NCBI RefSeq assembly: GCF_013393185.1
Contig: NZ_QJQX01000077.1
Location: forward strand, 1-42,758
Direction: 5' to 3'
Origin: Sphingobium lactosutens
GTDB taxonomy: Bacteria; Pseudomonadota; Alphaproteobacteria; Sphingomonadales; Sphingomonadaceae
Length of the DNA: 42,758 nucleotides
Every line of letters begins with the position of its first letter. Positions within the stretch are counted from its first letter, which is position 1. The notes beneath the pieces are model-generated. The model was not told where the DNA came from. It searched no databases and saw only the letters and a list, made by a program, of their open reading frames with translations. Position numbers and translations under genes: made by a program. Below are positions 31,464-40,500 of the stretch, piece after piece.

Positions 31464-32385
31464 ATCCGTCAACGGCCGCCTGATATTCGGCCTTCAACTG
31501 CGCTATGAAGTCCGCGGCCGGCTGTATCTGGTCGATCGCGCCTATACCTTGGCCGGCACCCCATACATCGCGCCATGCCTTTTTCTCGCCGCCGGTCAGG
31601 CTGGCGAAATCCATATCCTTGGCCTTTGGCAGGCCATCCGGATCCAGCCCCGACGCGACGATGCTGGGCCGCAGATAATTGCCATGGACCCCGGTGAAGA
31701 CGTCCGAATAAACTATGTCGGCTGCCCCGCTATCGACGATCATCTGCTTGTAGGCCGCGTCGGCATTGGCTTCCGTCGTAGCGATGAAGGGCGATCCCAT
31801 ATAGCCGAGGTCCGCACCCAGCATGCGCGCTGCAGCGATCGCTCGGCCGGTTGCGATCGCACCGGACAGCGCCAGCGGACCGTCGAACCACTGGCGAATT
31901 TCCTGGATCAGCGCGAAGGGCGACAATGTCCCGGCGTGGCCGCCCGCGCCCGCCGCTACCGCGATCAGGCCGTCTGCACCCTTTTCGATCGCCTTGCGCG
32001 CAAAGACATTATTGATGACATCATGCAGGACGATGCCGCCATAGCTATGGATCGCCCGATTCACGTCCTCCCGCGCGCCGAGTGAGGTAATCACGATCGG
32101 CACCCGATATTGGACGCAGAGCTTCAGATCCTCTTCCAACCGTGCATTGGTTCGATGGACGATCAGATTGACGGCGAACGGGGCGTCCTTCTCGGTCAGC
32201 GCCTCGCCCAGTTGCCGCAACCACGCCTCGAACATGCCGGACGGCCGAGCGTTGAGCGAAGGAAAGGCACCGACGATGCCGCTGCGGCACTGCGCCATGA
32301 CCAGTTCAGGCTGTGACACGATGAACATCGGTGAACCGATCAGCGGCAGCGACAAACGATCGCGGAGCAGCGGCGGCAGGGTCAT
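31453..32385 (-). CDS. Nitronate monooxygenase (2-nitropropane dioxygenase family)
   Basis: A 310-residue FMN-dependent TIM barrel. Family features are LIGSPMFIVSQPELVMAQCR at the start, FAVNLIVHRTNARLEEDL, VITSLGA, VLHDVINNVFARKAIEKGAD, the phosphate-binding IAVAAGAGGHAGTLSPFAL, and ALSGAIATGRAIAAARMLGA. Such enzymes oxidise alkyl nitronates (for example propionate-3-nitronate) and protect against them. AGAGGA lies 9 bases before the ATG at 32385; an in-frame upstream Met at 32424 has no better signal. It is divergent from the DUF2157-like gene across a palindrome-bearing promoter. Confidence 0.9.
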   Translation of the reverse strand: MTLPPLLRDRLSLPLIGSPMFIVSQPELVMAQCRSGIVGAFPSLNARPSGMFEAWLRQLGEALTEKDAPFAVNLIVHRTNARLEEDLKLCVQYRVPIVITSLGAREDVNRAIHSYGGIVLHDVINNVFARKAIEKGADGLIAVAAGAGGHAGTLSPFALIQEIRQWFDGPLALSGAIATGRAIAAARMLGADLGYMGSPFIATTEANADAAYKQMIVDSGAADIVYSDVFTGVHGNYLRPSIVASGLDPDGLPKAKDMDFASLTGGEKKAWRDVWGAGQGIGAIDQIQPAADFIAQLKAEYQAAVDGFTA

Positions 32386-32416
32386 ACAAGGGCGTCCTCT
32401 CTTTTGATATTCTCGC

Positions 32417-32487
32417 GCTAACACTGCCGAACCCCCAGAAAAAGGCGAAAAACAACTGTATTGATGATATAATACAGCAATGTTAGC
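32417..32487. promoter_or_regulatory. Divergent promoter region with two inverted repeats
   Basis: Between the nitronate monooxygenase and the DUF2157-like gene. CTGTATT (32456-32462) and AATACAG (32471-32477) form a 7-bp inverted repeat overlapping a perfect TATAAT at 32468-32473 on the plus strand. A second pair, GCTAACACTG (32417-32426) and CAATGTTAGC (32478-32487), matches 9 of 10 in inverted orientation. Probable operator(s) for a divergent regulator; no regulator gene is adjacent. Confidence 0.5.
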
Positions 32488-32521
32488 ATGGCGTCAGCGC
32501 AACGCCCCAGGAGCAGGACAG

Positions 32522-33580
32522 ATGTATAGCGAGAGCGATCTACAGGATGCCGTAGCGGCCGGTGCTTTGACACCCCAGGCTGCGCAGTCGTTACGTGACC
32601 ATGTGGCGCAGTTGCGTGCCACCCCCGTGGTCGACGAGGAACATTTCCGACTGTTGACCGGATTCAACGATATTTTCGTGGCGATCGCCAGCGTGATCCT
32701 GCTCGTGGCGCTTGGCTGGCTCGGCGACAGTCTACGATTCGGCGCCCCCGATCATCATCCCGCATTCATGTCCGGCGTGCTGATCGCGATCGCGAGTTGG
32801 GGACTGGCCGAATATTTCACCCGCCAGCGGCGCATGGCGCTGCCATCCATATTGCTGCTTTGCGGCTTCGTCGGCGGCATGGCCTTCGCACTTGGCGCGC
32901 TCGCGACACAGATATTTCCCAATGCCGGAGACAGCGAAGCAGCACTGATCATGTCCGGCATTGCCGCAATGAGCGCGCTTGCCGCATGGGCGCACTGGCA
33001 GCGCTTCATGGTTCCGATCACCGTTGCAGCCGGGGCAGCGGCGGCTGCCGGCGTGATCGCCGGTCTCGTCATCGCAGCCTTCCCTGAGGACGACACCCTG
33101 CCCTTCCTGCTATTGCTGGCATCGGGTATCGCCATCTTTCTTCTCGCCATGCGCTGGGACATGAGCGACCGAAGCCGCATCAGCCGGCGGTCGGATGTCG
33201 CTTTCTGGCTGCATCTCGCCGCCGCACCAATGATTGCCCATTCGCTGTTCCACCTGCTTGGCGTGCTCAACGGAGATGAGATCGGTGCCGGCCGGGCACT
33301 GCTGGTCATCGCGCTTTACGTGGTCTTCGGCATCGTCGCACTGGCGATCGATCGCCGCGCACTGCTGGTGTCCAGCTTGGCCTATGTCCTCTTCGCCCTC
33401 TACGCCTTGTTCAAGCAAGCCGGCGCGGTGGAACTTTCCTGGGCGCTCACCAGCCTTGTCATCGGCTCGGCGCTGCTGCTTCTCTCGGCGCTCTGGCACC
33501 ATGCACGAGCACTCATCGTCCATGGCCTACCGCCAGCCCTGACCGATCGCTTGCCCTATCTCGACCGCGCAACCGCCTGA
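32522..33580 (+). CDS. DUF2157-like multispan membrane protein
   Basis: A 352-residue inner-membrane protein. A soluble N-terminus of ~45 residues (MYSESDLQDAVAAGALTPQ, AQSLRDHV) precedes about ten hydrophobic segments, such as DIFVAIASVILLVALGWLG, LPFLLLLASGIAIFLLAMRW and ALLVIALYVVFGIVALAIDR. The short N-terminal helical region followed by many helices is the layout of DUF2157 proteins, function unknown. AGGAGCAGGACAG precedes the ATG at 32522, which settles the start. It is convergent with the atp operon. Confidence 0.8.
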   Translation: MYSESDLQDAVAAGALTPQAAQSLRDHVAQLRATPVVDEEHFRLLTGFNDIFVAIASVILLVALGWLGDSLRFGAPDHHPAFMSGVLIAIASWGLAEYFTRQRRMALPSILLLCGFVGGMAFALGALATQIFPNAGDSEAALIMSGIAAMSALAAWAHWQRFMVPITVAAGAAAAAGVIAGLVIAAFPEDDTLPFLLLLASGIAIFLLAMRWDMSDRSRISRRSDVAFWLHLAAAPMIAHSLFHLLGVLNGDEIGAGRALLVIALYVVFGIVALAIDRRALLVSSLAYVLFALYALFKQAGAVELSWALTSLVIGSALLLLSALWHHARALIVHGLPPALTDRLPYLDRATA

Positions 33581-33611
33581 GGGCATCATCAATCAGGATC
33601 AGATACGACCC

Positions 33612-33650
33612 AAAAGAAAAAGGGCCGGGACGACATACGCCCCGGCCCTT
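33612..33650 (-). terminator. Intrinsic terminator of the F0 ATP synthase operon
   Basis: On the minus strand AAGGGCCGGG (33650-33641) pairs with CCCGGCCCTT (33630-33620 region) across a short loop, followed by TTTTTCTTTT (33620-33611). A textbook stem plus U-tract 22 bases after the atpF stop. The complementary strand lacks a strong T-run, so it acts chiefly on the atp transcript. Confidence 0.88.
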
Positions 33651-33671
33651 CTGATATTCTAGCCCATATGA

Positions 33672-34286
33672 TCAGTTGATCGTACCGAGACCCTTGATTG
33701 CGCTGTCGACCAGATCCTTGTCCGACGCAGCATCATGACCCTGGGCGATCAGGGCTGCAGCAGCGGCAGTCGCCGCATTCACCGTCCTGGTGCGGATGCT
33801 GGCGATCGCGGCGCGTTCGGCAGCGCCGATCTTGTCCTCGGCCATCTTCTGGCGACGGGCGACCAGCGCTTCGGCATTGACCTTGGCATCGGCGATCAGG
33901 CCTTCGGCCTCATGCTCGGCGGCCTTGCGCATGGCTTCGGCTTCGCCAGCCGCAGCAGCCAGCTTGGCTTCATATTCGCCTCTGAGCGCTTCGGCCTCGG
34001 CGCGAAGCTTGGAGGCTTCGGCCAGTTGTTCCTTGATCTGCGCGATCCGACCGTCCAGCGCCTTCCCGATCAGGGCAGGCACCTTCTTGACCAGCAGGAT
34101 GACGATGAACACCGCCATCGCCAGGCTGACCCAGGCGGTCGCGTCCAGGCCGACCGCCTTGGGATCGGTGTGCGGTTCGACGCCCTCATGGGCAACGGTG
34201 CCGACCGGCTCCATGCCTTCGCTATGGATCGCCTCGCCGAGCGACGGAGGGGTCGCTGCGTTATGCTGTGCTGCTGCCTCAGCCAT
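33672..34286 (-). CDS. atpF: F0F1 ATP synthase subunit b
   Basis: Peripheral-stalk subunit, 204 residues. An unusual ~45-residue N-terminal extension (AAAQHNAATPPSLGEAIHSE and on) precedes the membrane helix AWVSLAMAVFIVILLVKKVP. A long charged Ala/Glu/Lys coiled coil follows (LAEASKLRAEAEALRGEYEA, AAAAGEAEAMRKAAEHEAEG). It joins F1 via delta. The start overlaps the end of atpF' by 8 bases. Last gene of the F0 operon; the F1 genes are elsewhere, as is usual in alphaproteobacteria. Confidence 0.93.
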   Translation of the reverse strand: MAEAAAQHNAATPPSLGEAIHSEGMEPVGTVAHEGVEPHTDPKAVGLDATAWVSLAMAVFIVILLVKKVPALIGKALDGRIAQIKEQLAEASKLRAEAEALRGEYEAKLAAAAGEAEAMRKAAEHEAEGLIADAKVNAEALVARRQKMAEDKIGAAERAAIASIRTRTVNAATAAAAALIAQGHDAASDKDLVDSAIKGLGTIN

Positions 34287-34773
34287 GGGCCAGTGCCGCC
34301 TTTACTGCGTTACGGGCTGCCTCGTCCGACGCTTCGACGCCGGAAATGCGAGCCACCATGTCGCGCGCCGCATCGGCGGCGACGGTTTCGATCTCTGCCA
34401 GCGCCGCTATGCTTGCGGCCTGGATGCGCGCTTCGGCCGCGGCAATCTTGCTCGCGACATCGGCATCGGCGGCGGCAAGCTTCGTTTCCGAAGACTTGGC
34501 CGCTTCGCCCTTCGCCTTGGCCATCACGGCCTGAGCGGCGGTGCGACTTTCGGCGTCGCGAATGCGGTAGTCCGCTTCCGCTTCGTCGGCGCGGGCGAAC
34601 GCGGCCTTGGCCGCGTCCAGATCACCGCTGATCTTCGCGTCGCGCGCGTCCGCCGTGCCCTGAACCTTTGGCACCATGCCGAGGCCAATGACGAAGAAGA
34701 CGAAGCCGAACGTTACCAGCAGCCAGAATATCTGACTGGAATAGGTTTCGGCGATTTGCGCGATTTGAGGCAT
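34279..34773 (-). CDS. atpG: F0F1 ATP synthase subunit b'
   Basis: The second, divergent b-type stalk subunit found in photosynthetic and alphaproteobacterial lineages (often named atpF' or atpG). 164 residues: the N-terminal helix SSQIFWLLVTFGFVFFVIGL, the typical MVPKV just after it, then an Ala/Asp/Glu-rich coiled coil. It forms a heterodimer with the neighbouring b subunit. Located 88 bases downstream of atpE. Confidence 0.92.
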   Translation of the reverse strand: MPQIAQIAETYSSQIFWLLVTFGFVFFVIGLGMVPKVQGTADARDAKISGDLDAAKAAFARADEAEADYRIRDAESRTAAQAVMAKAKGEAAKSSETKLAAADADVASKIAAAEARIQAASIAALAEIETVAADAARDMVARISGVEASDEAARNAVKAALAHG

Positions 34774-34861
34774 TTTCGGTCCGTCCGATCAGAGGGCGGT
34801 CAATAAGAGGAGCAGGCAGAGTGTAGGCGAAAGCCCCTCTGCCCGCTCCGAATTTCGTGCT

Positions 34862-35089
34862 TTAGGCTACGAACACCAGGATCATGGCGATAACGAACGC
34901 CAGCAGACCCAGAAGTTCCGCCGCGGCGAAACCGATGAACAGGCGACCCTGCTGACCGTCAGCAGCACCCGGGTTGCGCAGCGCGCCTTCCAGGAACGCG
35001 CTGAACACGTTGCCCACACCGAGGGCAGCGATGCCCGCACCGATCGCGGCCAGGCCAGCACCGAGCAGCTTTGCGGCTTCTGCGTCCAT
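34862..35089 (-). CDS. atpE: F0F1 ATP synthase subunit c
   Basis: The 75-residue proteolipid of the rotor ring: two hydrophobic hairpin helices, the first Gly/Ala-rich (AGLAAIGAGIAALGVGNVFS), a polar loop ALRNPGAADGQQ, and the second containing the essential proton-carrying Glu58 in FIGFAAAELLGLLAF. The residues around Glu58 suggest a proton rather than sodium ring, though this is an inference. It lies 60 bases downstream of atpB. Confidence 0.97.
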   Translation of the reverse strand: MDAEAAKLLGAGLAAIGAGIAALGVGNVFSAFLEGALRNPGAADGQQGRLFIGFAAAELLGLLAFVIAMILVFVA

Positions 35090-35149
35090 GTCGTAAACTC
35101 CCTTGTTAAATCAGATAAAAGTTGAAGAAATCAGGCGAAACTTGAAAAT

Positions 35150-35935
35150 TCAGTGCAGGTTCTCGGCATCGTTCAGATAGACCGAGGTCAGCAGCGCGAA
35201 CACATAGGCCTGGATCACCGCGACCAGCATTTCCAGCGCGCTGATGCCGACCATCAGGACGAAGCTGGCCGTGCCGACGGTCAGGCCGAAGCCGACACCT
35301 GCATTGGCGCTGTTGATGACGAAGCCTGCCAGAACCTTGAGCAGGACGTGGCCGGCGGTCATCGCGACGAACAGTCGCAGGCCGAGGCTGAACGGACGCA
35401 CCATGAACGAGATCAGCTCGATCGGGAAAATGACCGGGATCATCGGCAGGGGCGTGCCGTGCGGCACGAACAGCGAGAAGAAGTGGAAACCATGCTTCCA
35501 GAAACCGACGATCAGCACGATCGAGAAGCTCATGATGGCGAGCACGCCGGTCGCGGTGAAGTGGCTGGTGAAGGTGAAGGGGTGAAGCCCGAACAGACCC
35601 AGCGGCAGCAGGCCCAGCAGGTTCGCCAGCAGGATGAACATGAAGAGCGAGAAGACATACGGGATGTACTTCCGGCCTTTGTCGCCGATATTGGCGATCA
35701 GCAGGTTCTTGATGAAGCCGGTCATATATTCGACCGCCATCTGCCAGCGGCCGGGGACCAGTTCACGCTTCATGCCGCCGATCACGAAGATCCACAGCAC
35801 AACAGCAGCCAGCACCATATAGAGCGCGCTGTTGGTAAAGGCGATGTTGAAGCCGCCGAGCGACAGATGATCCGTACCGAACAGAGGTTCGATCGCAAAC
35901 TGGTGCATCGGATCGATTTTGCCGGATTCTGCCAC
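35150..35935 (-). CDS. atpB: F0F1 ATP synthase subunit a
   Basis: The membrane stator that carries the two proton half-channels, about 261 residues. The essential Arg lies in FSLGLRLFVAMTAGHVLLKV, and the family's C-terminal region ALEMLVAVIQAYVFALLTSV is present. I chose the GTG at 35935 (product VAESGKIDPMHQFAIEPLFG) because AGGGG lies 5 bases upstream and sphingomonad homologues begin there; the upstream TTG at 35956 is the alternative. It is preceded by atpI. Confidence 0.95.
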   Translation of the reverse strand: MAESGKIDPMHQFAIEPLFGTDHLSLGGFNIAFTNSALYMVLAAVVLWIFVIGGMKRELVPGRWQMAVEYMTGFIKNLLIANIGDKGRKYIPYVFSLFMFILLANLLGLLPLGLFGLHPFTFTSHFTATGVLAIMSFSIVLIVGFWKHGFHFFSLFVPHGTPLPMIPVIFPIELISFMVRPFSLGLRLFVAMTAGHVLLKVLAGFVINSANAGVGFGLTVGTASFVLMVGISALEMLVAVIQAYVFALLTSVYLNDAENLH

Positions 35936-35982
35936 GTTGACCCCTGTAACGTTCAAGTCTTCGGACTAAAACGAACGCGTCC

Positions 35983-36306
35983 CTATTCGTCGGGACGCTT
36001 CGTCGTCGTCAATCTGATGATGTTCCTGAAGGCCGCCACGATCCCGAGACCGAGGAAAACCAACAGGAGCCATGGGGATGTGCCAAGCAGCCGGTCCAAG
36101 ACCCAGCCGATCAACGCACCACCGACAAGACCCCCGATCAATTCGGCCAGAACCCGGTTGCCGAGGCGGGATCCATCGTCCGCCTGCTGCTCCGTAGCCC
36201 CCTGCCGGACCTTTTCGACATGCTCAGCCTTCGCGATCCGCTCCTCAAGGGAAGCGATCCGCGAGTCCTCGCCCGCCGGGTCCTGTCCGGGTGTGTCCGC
36301 CGCCAT
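35983..36306 (-). CDS. atpI: ATP synthase protein I (AtpI-like)
   Basis: A 107-residue membrane protein encoded first in the F0 operon. A charged N-terminal half with a heptad-like helix (SLEERIAKAEHVEKVRQG) is followed by two hydrophobic helices: RVLAELIGGLVGGALIGWVLD and WLLLVFLGLGIVAAFRNII. AtpI assists c-ring assembly or magnesium handling. GGAGG lies 5 bases before the ATG at 36306, deciding it over the ATG at 36318. Confidence 0.9.
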   Translation of the reverse strand: MAADTPGQDPAGEDSRIASLEERIAKAEHVEKVRQGATEQQADDGSRLGNRVLAELIGGLVGGALIGWVLDRLLGTSPWLLLVFLGLGIVAAFRNIIRLTTTKRPDE

Positions 36307-36482
36307 TGCATCCTCCATCAGGCATATTCCGCCCGCATCGGTTTCGGCATGGCGCTTGCGGCTGCACCCGTCAAGGCGACGCCCCTCTAGGAAGGGTTTA
36401 ACGGAGTGTCAACCCGCCAGAAGGCCGGAAAATCGGTCTTTTGGACCACCCGGTCCTGCACCCTTGCGATTAGCCATTTTCC

Positions 36483-36496
36483 TATTTAGCTAAATA
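36483..36496 (+). promoter_or_regulatory. Palindromic operator directly before the ArsR-type gene
   Basis: TATTTAGCTAAATA, a perfect 14-bp dyad ending 3 bases before the ATG at 36500. Its place suggests autorepression by the ArsR-type protein. No ribosome-binding site is visible, so the mRNA could be leaderless or very short-leadered. Confidence 0.6.
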
Positions 36497-36499
36497 AGA

Positions 36500-36805
36500 A
36501 TGGACAAGATCTTCAAGGCTCTGGCGTCCGAACCGCGCCGCCGTATCCTGCACCATCTGGCTGAAGAGCCAATGACGGTCGGCGAGATTGCCGACAATTT
36601 CGAGATGGCGATGCCGTCCATTTCCCGGCATCTGGCGGTGCTGAAAGAGGCTGGCGTAGTGCGCGAGCAGAAGCGCGGGCAATATGTGCTCTATTCGCTG
36701 GCGACAGAGGAACTGACCGACCAGCTCTATGATTTCCTGTCGCCTTTTTGCGAGCGGGCGCGGGGCATTGTGGAAGAGCGGCCACGGCGGCGCAAACGGG
36801 ATTGA
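36500..36805 (+). CDS. ArsR-family winged-helix transcriptional regulator
   Basis: A 101-residue winged-helix protein: FKALASEPRRRILHHLAEEP at the N-terminus, recognition helix region GEIADNFEMAMPSISRHLAV, and the wing VVREQKRGQYVLYSLATEEL. The pattern fits the SdpR/autorepressor subgroup of ArsR proteins; the metal-binding ELCVCDL box is absent and only one cysteine (CERARG) is seen, so metal sensing is unlikely. It stands alone with its own palindromic operator; the partner gene it may regulate is not evident. Confidence 0.88.
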   Translation: MDKIFKALASEPRRRILHHLAEEPMTVGEIADNFEMAMPSISRHLAVLKEAGVVREQKRGQYVLYSLATEELTDQLYDFLSPFCERARGIVEERPRRRKRD

Positions 36806-36849
36806 GGGTGTCTTAACGAGAACCCGTTGAATGGGCCTGTTTCCAGCCT

Positions 36850-36882
36850 CCATTCGCCCTGAGCCTGTCGAAGAGCCGAACG
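36850..36882. repeat. Sphingomonad REP-like extragenic repeat
   Basis: The segment contains TTCGCCCTGAGCCTGTCGAA followed by GAGCCGAACGG. From memory, variants of CCTGAGC(C/T)TGTCGAAGG are scattered in many copies through intergenic DNA of sphingomonads and relatives. I see one copy in this window. Confidence 0.6.
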
Positions 36883-36930
36883 GATGTTGCGTATCTGCAT
36901 GCCAAGCCAATGACCGAGCTTGATGCCCAG

Positions 36931-36967
36931 AACGAAAGAAGGCGCGGTGACAGGAGCACCACGCCTT
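36931..36967 (-). terminator. Terminator of the ydbH-ynbE-ydbL operon
   Basis: On the minus strand AAGGCGTGGTG (36967-36957) pairs with CACCGCGCCTT (36949-36939) with one mismatch, followed by CTTTCGTT. It lies 25 bases after the ydbL stop. Moderately U-rich tail. Confidence 0.6.
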
Positions 36968-36991
36968 CCCTCGTTTCTTCGACGGCTCCGA

Positions 36992-37408
36992 TCAGCCAGC
37001 CGTCGCGCAGTAGCCCGGCAGCGCGATCGCCCCCGCGCCCTTGGTCTGCCAGGCGCCAGCGCCGATGCGATAGACCTGCCCCTGCTTCACCCGGCTGCTG
37101 AGCGTCTGGCATCCGGTGGCGGCGGCGACATCCTGCACCGTAACGTTACGCTGCCCGGCGAGTTGCGTGTAGGCGGCGCGGCGCTTGATGTTGATCGCTT
37201 CGACCTCCGAGCGGACATCGGCGCCCACCGTCCCCGCGATGCCGAGATAGCCGTCGGCCTGCTCGCCCACGGTTCCGGCATTCATGGCGGCAGCGACGGC
37301 GCCGGACTGGGCGCGCGCGGGCGCGGTCATGACGAAGCCGCTGGCCAGCGCAACTGCGGCGCCGGCGGCGAGCCAAGTCAGCTTTGGCATGAGCAATTTG
37401 CGTGTCAT
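36992..37408 (-). CDS. ydbL: YdbL-family periplasmic protein (DUF1318)
   Basis: A 138-residue secreted protein with signal peptide (LTWLAAGAAVALASGFVMTA, cleavage near ARAQ). The DUF1318 body includes VGEQADGYLGIAG, EAINIKRRAAYTQLAGQRNV (the conserved NxxRRxxY pattern) and GQVYRIGAGAWQTKG. In E. coli, YdbL acts as a chaperone-like partner of the YdbH-YnbE inter-membrane bridge. The ATG at 37408 overlaps the ynbE stop (ATGA). Final gene of the operon. Confidence 0.88.
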   Translation of the reverse strand: MTRKLLMPKLTWLAAGAAVALASGFVMTAPARAQSGAVAAAMNAGTVGEQADGYLGIAGTVGADVRSEVEAINIKRRAAYTQLAGQRNVTVQDVAAATGCQTLSSRVKQGQVYRIGAGAWQTKGAGAIALPGYCATAG

Positions 37409-37593
37409 TGCGGGAACAACTCCGGGTTATTCTGGATAAGATCCTGGGCGTCGCGTTGCAGCTTCACCACAACCTCCTGCTGCACCTTGACGTTCAGGTT
37501 GATTTCGATGGGGCGGTCTGGAGCCTTCACCTGAATGCATCCCCCCAGGGCGAGGCCGGCGATACCGGCGGTCATGATTGCGCGTGTCTTCAT
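37405..37593 (-). CDS. ynbE: YnbE-family outer-membrane lipoprotein
   Basis: A 62-residue lipoprotein: MKTRAIMTAGIAGLALGGCI with the lipobox ALGGC (Cys19), then IQVKAPDRPIEINLNVKVQQ and LIQNNPEL, the standard YnbE core. YnbE multimers pair by beta strands with the C-terminus of the AsmA-like YdbH to form a lipid conduit to the outer membrane. GGAG lies 5 bases before the ATG. Both ends overlap the neighbouring genes by 4 bases (ATGA). Confidence 0.9.
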   Translation of the reverse strand: MKTRAIMTAGIAGLALGGCIQVKAPDRPIEINLNVKVQQEVVVKLQRDAQDLIQNNPELFPQ

Positions 37594-40500
37594 TTCTGCT
37601 CCCCGTCTGACACAGTCTCGCTTTCCCGAGGCTGAACCGCAAGATTTTGTTGCGAACCCGTTCGCATTTCCCCCTGCACCTGATCGCCGATGCTGTTCTG
37701 GATCAGTTGCGAGGGGTCGATGAAGGATTGGGCGGTGCCCATCAGCCCGCGGAAGGGCGCGGCGATCCGCACGTTGAAGATGAAGGGCAGGCCGATGAAG
37801 TTGCGCGCGATGCCCCCCGGCGCGTCGCCCAGCTTGCCCCGGTTGACGCCGTTGAAGACGACGTTCGTCACCATCTCGCCGTCCAGCGCACCATCCATCA
37901 GGATCGTCAGGCATTTATATTGCAGATTCTTGAGGGCATCGAAGGCCATCTTACCCATCACGCCCAACTGCTCGTTCGACACCGGGCCGACATAGGACAG
38001 CACGCCCGACTGGCGGGTGGGATCGCAGGGGATGGTCGGCAGCACACCTTCGGGCATGATGAGCGGCGGCATGCCCTGCTGTCGCGCGACCAGAACGCCG
38101 CCCGACACCCGGCCGCCCTTGGCGTTGAAGATCAGCGGCATGATTCCGTCGAATGTGCCGGTCGCAGACACATTGTCCAGTTCCATCGCCTGGATGAAGG
38201 CGCCCGCATCCAGCCCGATGACACGGAAGGTCATGTAGCGGTCGACATCCTCGCCGAAATTCATCGTCGTGGGCAGCAGGTCCAGCTTGCCGCCGGAGAA
38301 AGGCCAGCCGCCCCCTTCGATCCGCACCTTCTGCCCGGCTTCGAGATGGTAGCGGACGACGCCGTCCTGCACCTCGACACCGGGATTGACCTTCTTGATG
38401 CGCACTTCCTGACCCGGCGCGGAGACCATGCCGATGAGGTCGGTGAAGCGGATTTCGCCCGACAGTCCCTCGACCGGGCCGAAGGCGGCGGCGAAATTGG
38501 CATTGTCGGTGCGGAAGGTGCCGCTGCTGGTGACGGCGGAGCCGGTCCAGTCGATCCGCCCCTGCCCCGTCACCGTCGCCTTCACATTGGCGACGACGCC
38601 CAGCGTCAGCGGCGTCACTGCGTCGGGCTGAAAGCCGGGGTTGAAGGCGAGGTTCGGGACGGTGAGGTCGGCATGCCCCTTCCCGCTGCCCAGATCATGG
38701 GCGATGTCCGCCTTCGCCACGGTCGACCCGCTGCGGGTCATCGTGCCGGTGGCAGTGATGCGGCCATCCTTCAGCGTCAGCGCGAAATCGGGGACGGACA
38801 GTGGGTTGAAGCGCGCAGCATCCTGCGCATCGCGCACGGTCATGGCGGCGTGAAGGCCAAAGATTCCCTTGGCGAAGTTCCAGTCCCCCGCCCCCTGCTC
38901 GACGATCAGCGGCACGGCACCGATCTGCCCGCCTGCGCCGGTCAGCTTGCCGGCAAAGCCGTTGGCGGTCATCGCGCCATCCATGGCGGCGGCGGACAGA
39001 CGCACCGGCGCGTCCTGCGGACCGATGGCGAGCGCCGGATTGGCCAGCACGAAACCGGTCTTGCCGAGCGCAACGCTTGCCTGATCGGCGGTCAGGCGCA
39101 TCGGGCTGTCGCCGCTGCGGCCTTCGAGTGCGAGGTCGCGAATCGCTGCGCCGCCGCGCACGCCTGCCGGTCCCATGGCGAGCATCGCCCCGCCTTCGAC
39201 CGTGCACAGGGTCTGACGGGTCTGACCAAGCGCGAAATTGCCGTAGCGCGCCTCCAGCAGCGACACGGGGACACAGTCCGGATTGATCAGCACTGCGCCA
39301 TTGGCGGCCACGCGGCCCGTAACCGGCAGGCTGAGCCCGCGCAGATGGCCATCGGGTAACGGACCGTCGAGCCGCATCGCGGTCGCGAAGCGGGTCGCGC
39401 CGTTGCGGTCGGCGGTGAAGCGCACCCGGTCGAGCGCCAGCTTGGCGCCGCCCGACGCGTAGGGATCGACGAACAATTGCCCGCCAAAACCGCCGCCCGG
39501 TCGCCGCGCGAGGCGCAACGCCGCCTCCGGTAAGCCGCCACCCTCGGTCGTGATCGCGCCGTCGAGCGCCCAGTCAATCCCGGCCGCCTTGCCCGGCCAG
39601 GCGAGCGTCACCCGCCCGCCCCGCGCGACATCGATCCGCGCGCCGCTTCGCGCTTCGAAACCCGTATCGGTGAGGACGAGGCTGCCATTGCCGGGCTTCT
39701 GCAAGAGGGCGAAGGTCGTGCGCAGCCGGTTGCGTTGCCCGGCCTTCGCCACCGCATCGGAGAACTTCGCCGCCAACGGTTCGACCGGCGTGCCGGTTGC
39801 GGATGCGCGCAGGCCCGCCAGGGGATTGCCGCGCGCCATGTGCAGGTCTTCTCCGGACAATGTGCCTTGCAGGCTCTGGCCTTCCTTGCCCAGCACCCAG
39901 TCGCCCGACAGGGCCGCATCGCGCAGCACCGCGCCGCGCCCGGTGATCGCTTTCGCGCGCATGCGGACCTTGCCGCCGGTGCGGGCGGCGGTGCCGTCGA
40001 AATCGATCCGGCCATCGGGCGCGGCCAGCACCAGTCCCCCGCCCCTCAGCGCCTCGCCCGACAGGTCGACATGGCCGGTCCAGTTGTCCAGCGCCTTGCC
40101 GAGGGTCAGGTCGATCGTTGCCGCCGGCCTGGCAATCGCCGCGCCGACATCGCGGCAGGCGACAGCATCGGCGCGCACCGGGCCGGCCAGATGCGGCGCG
40201 CCCTGCTGCATCGCGATCGTGACCATCGCGGTCGCCTGCGACAGGCCGCAGCCCGCCAGCGATGCGCGCGGCATGGCGGCGGCCAGCCGTCCCCGGAAGC
40301 CCGACTGGAGGTTGCCGCTGCCATCGACCTGCATGCCGATCCGCCCTGCATCGGTATCCAGCGTCGCGCGCGCGTCGGCGAGCGACACCAGCATGTCGGG
40401 CAGGCTGAACGGCGCGGTCGAATCCGGGTCGCGGAAACGGTCCAGTTCGCCGAGGCGCATCACGCCATCATGATAGGAACCGCGCAGCCGCACCCCGCCA

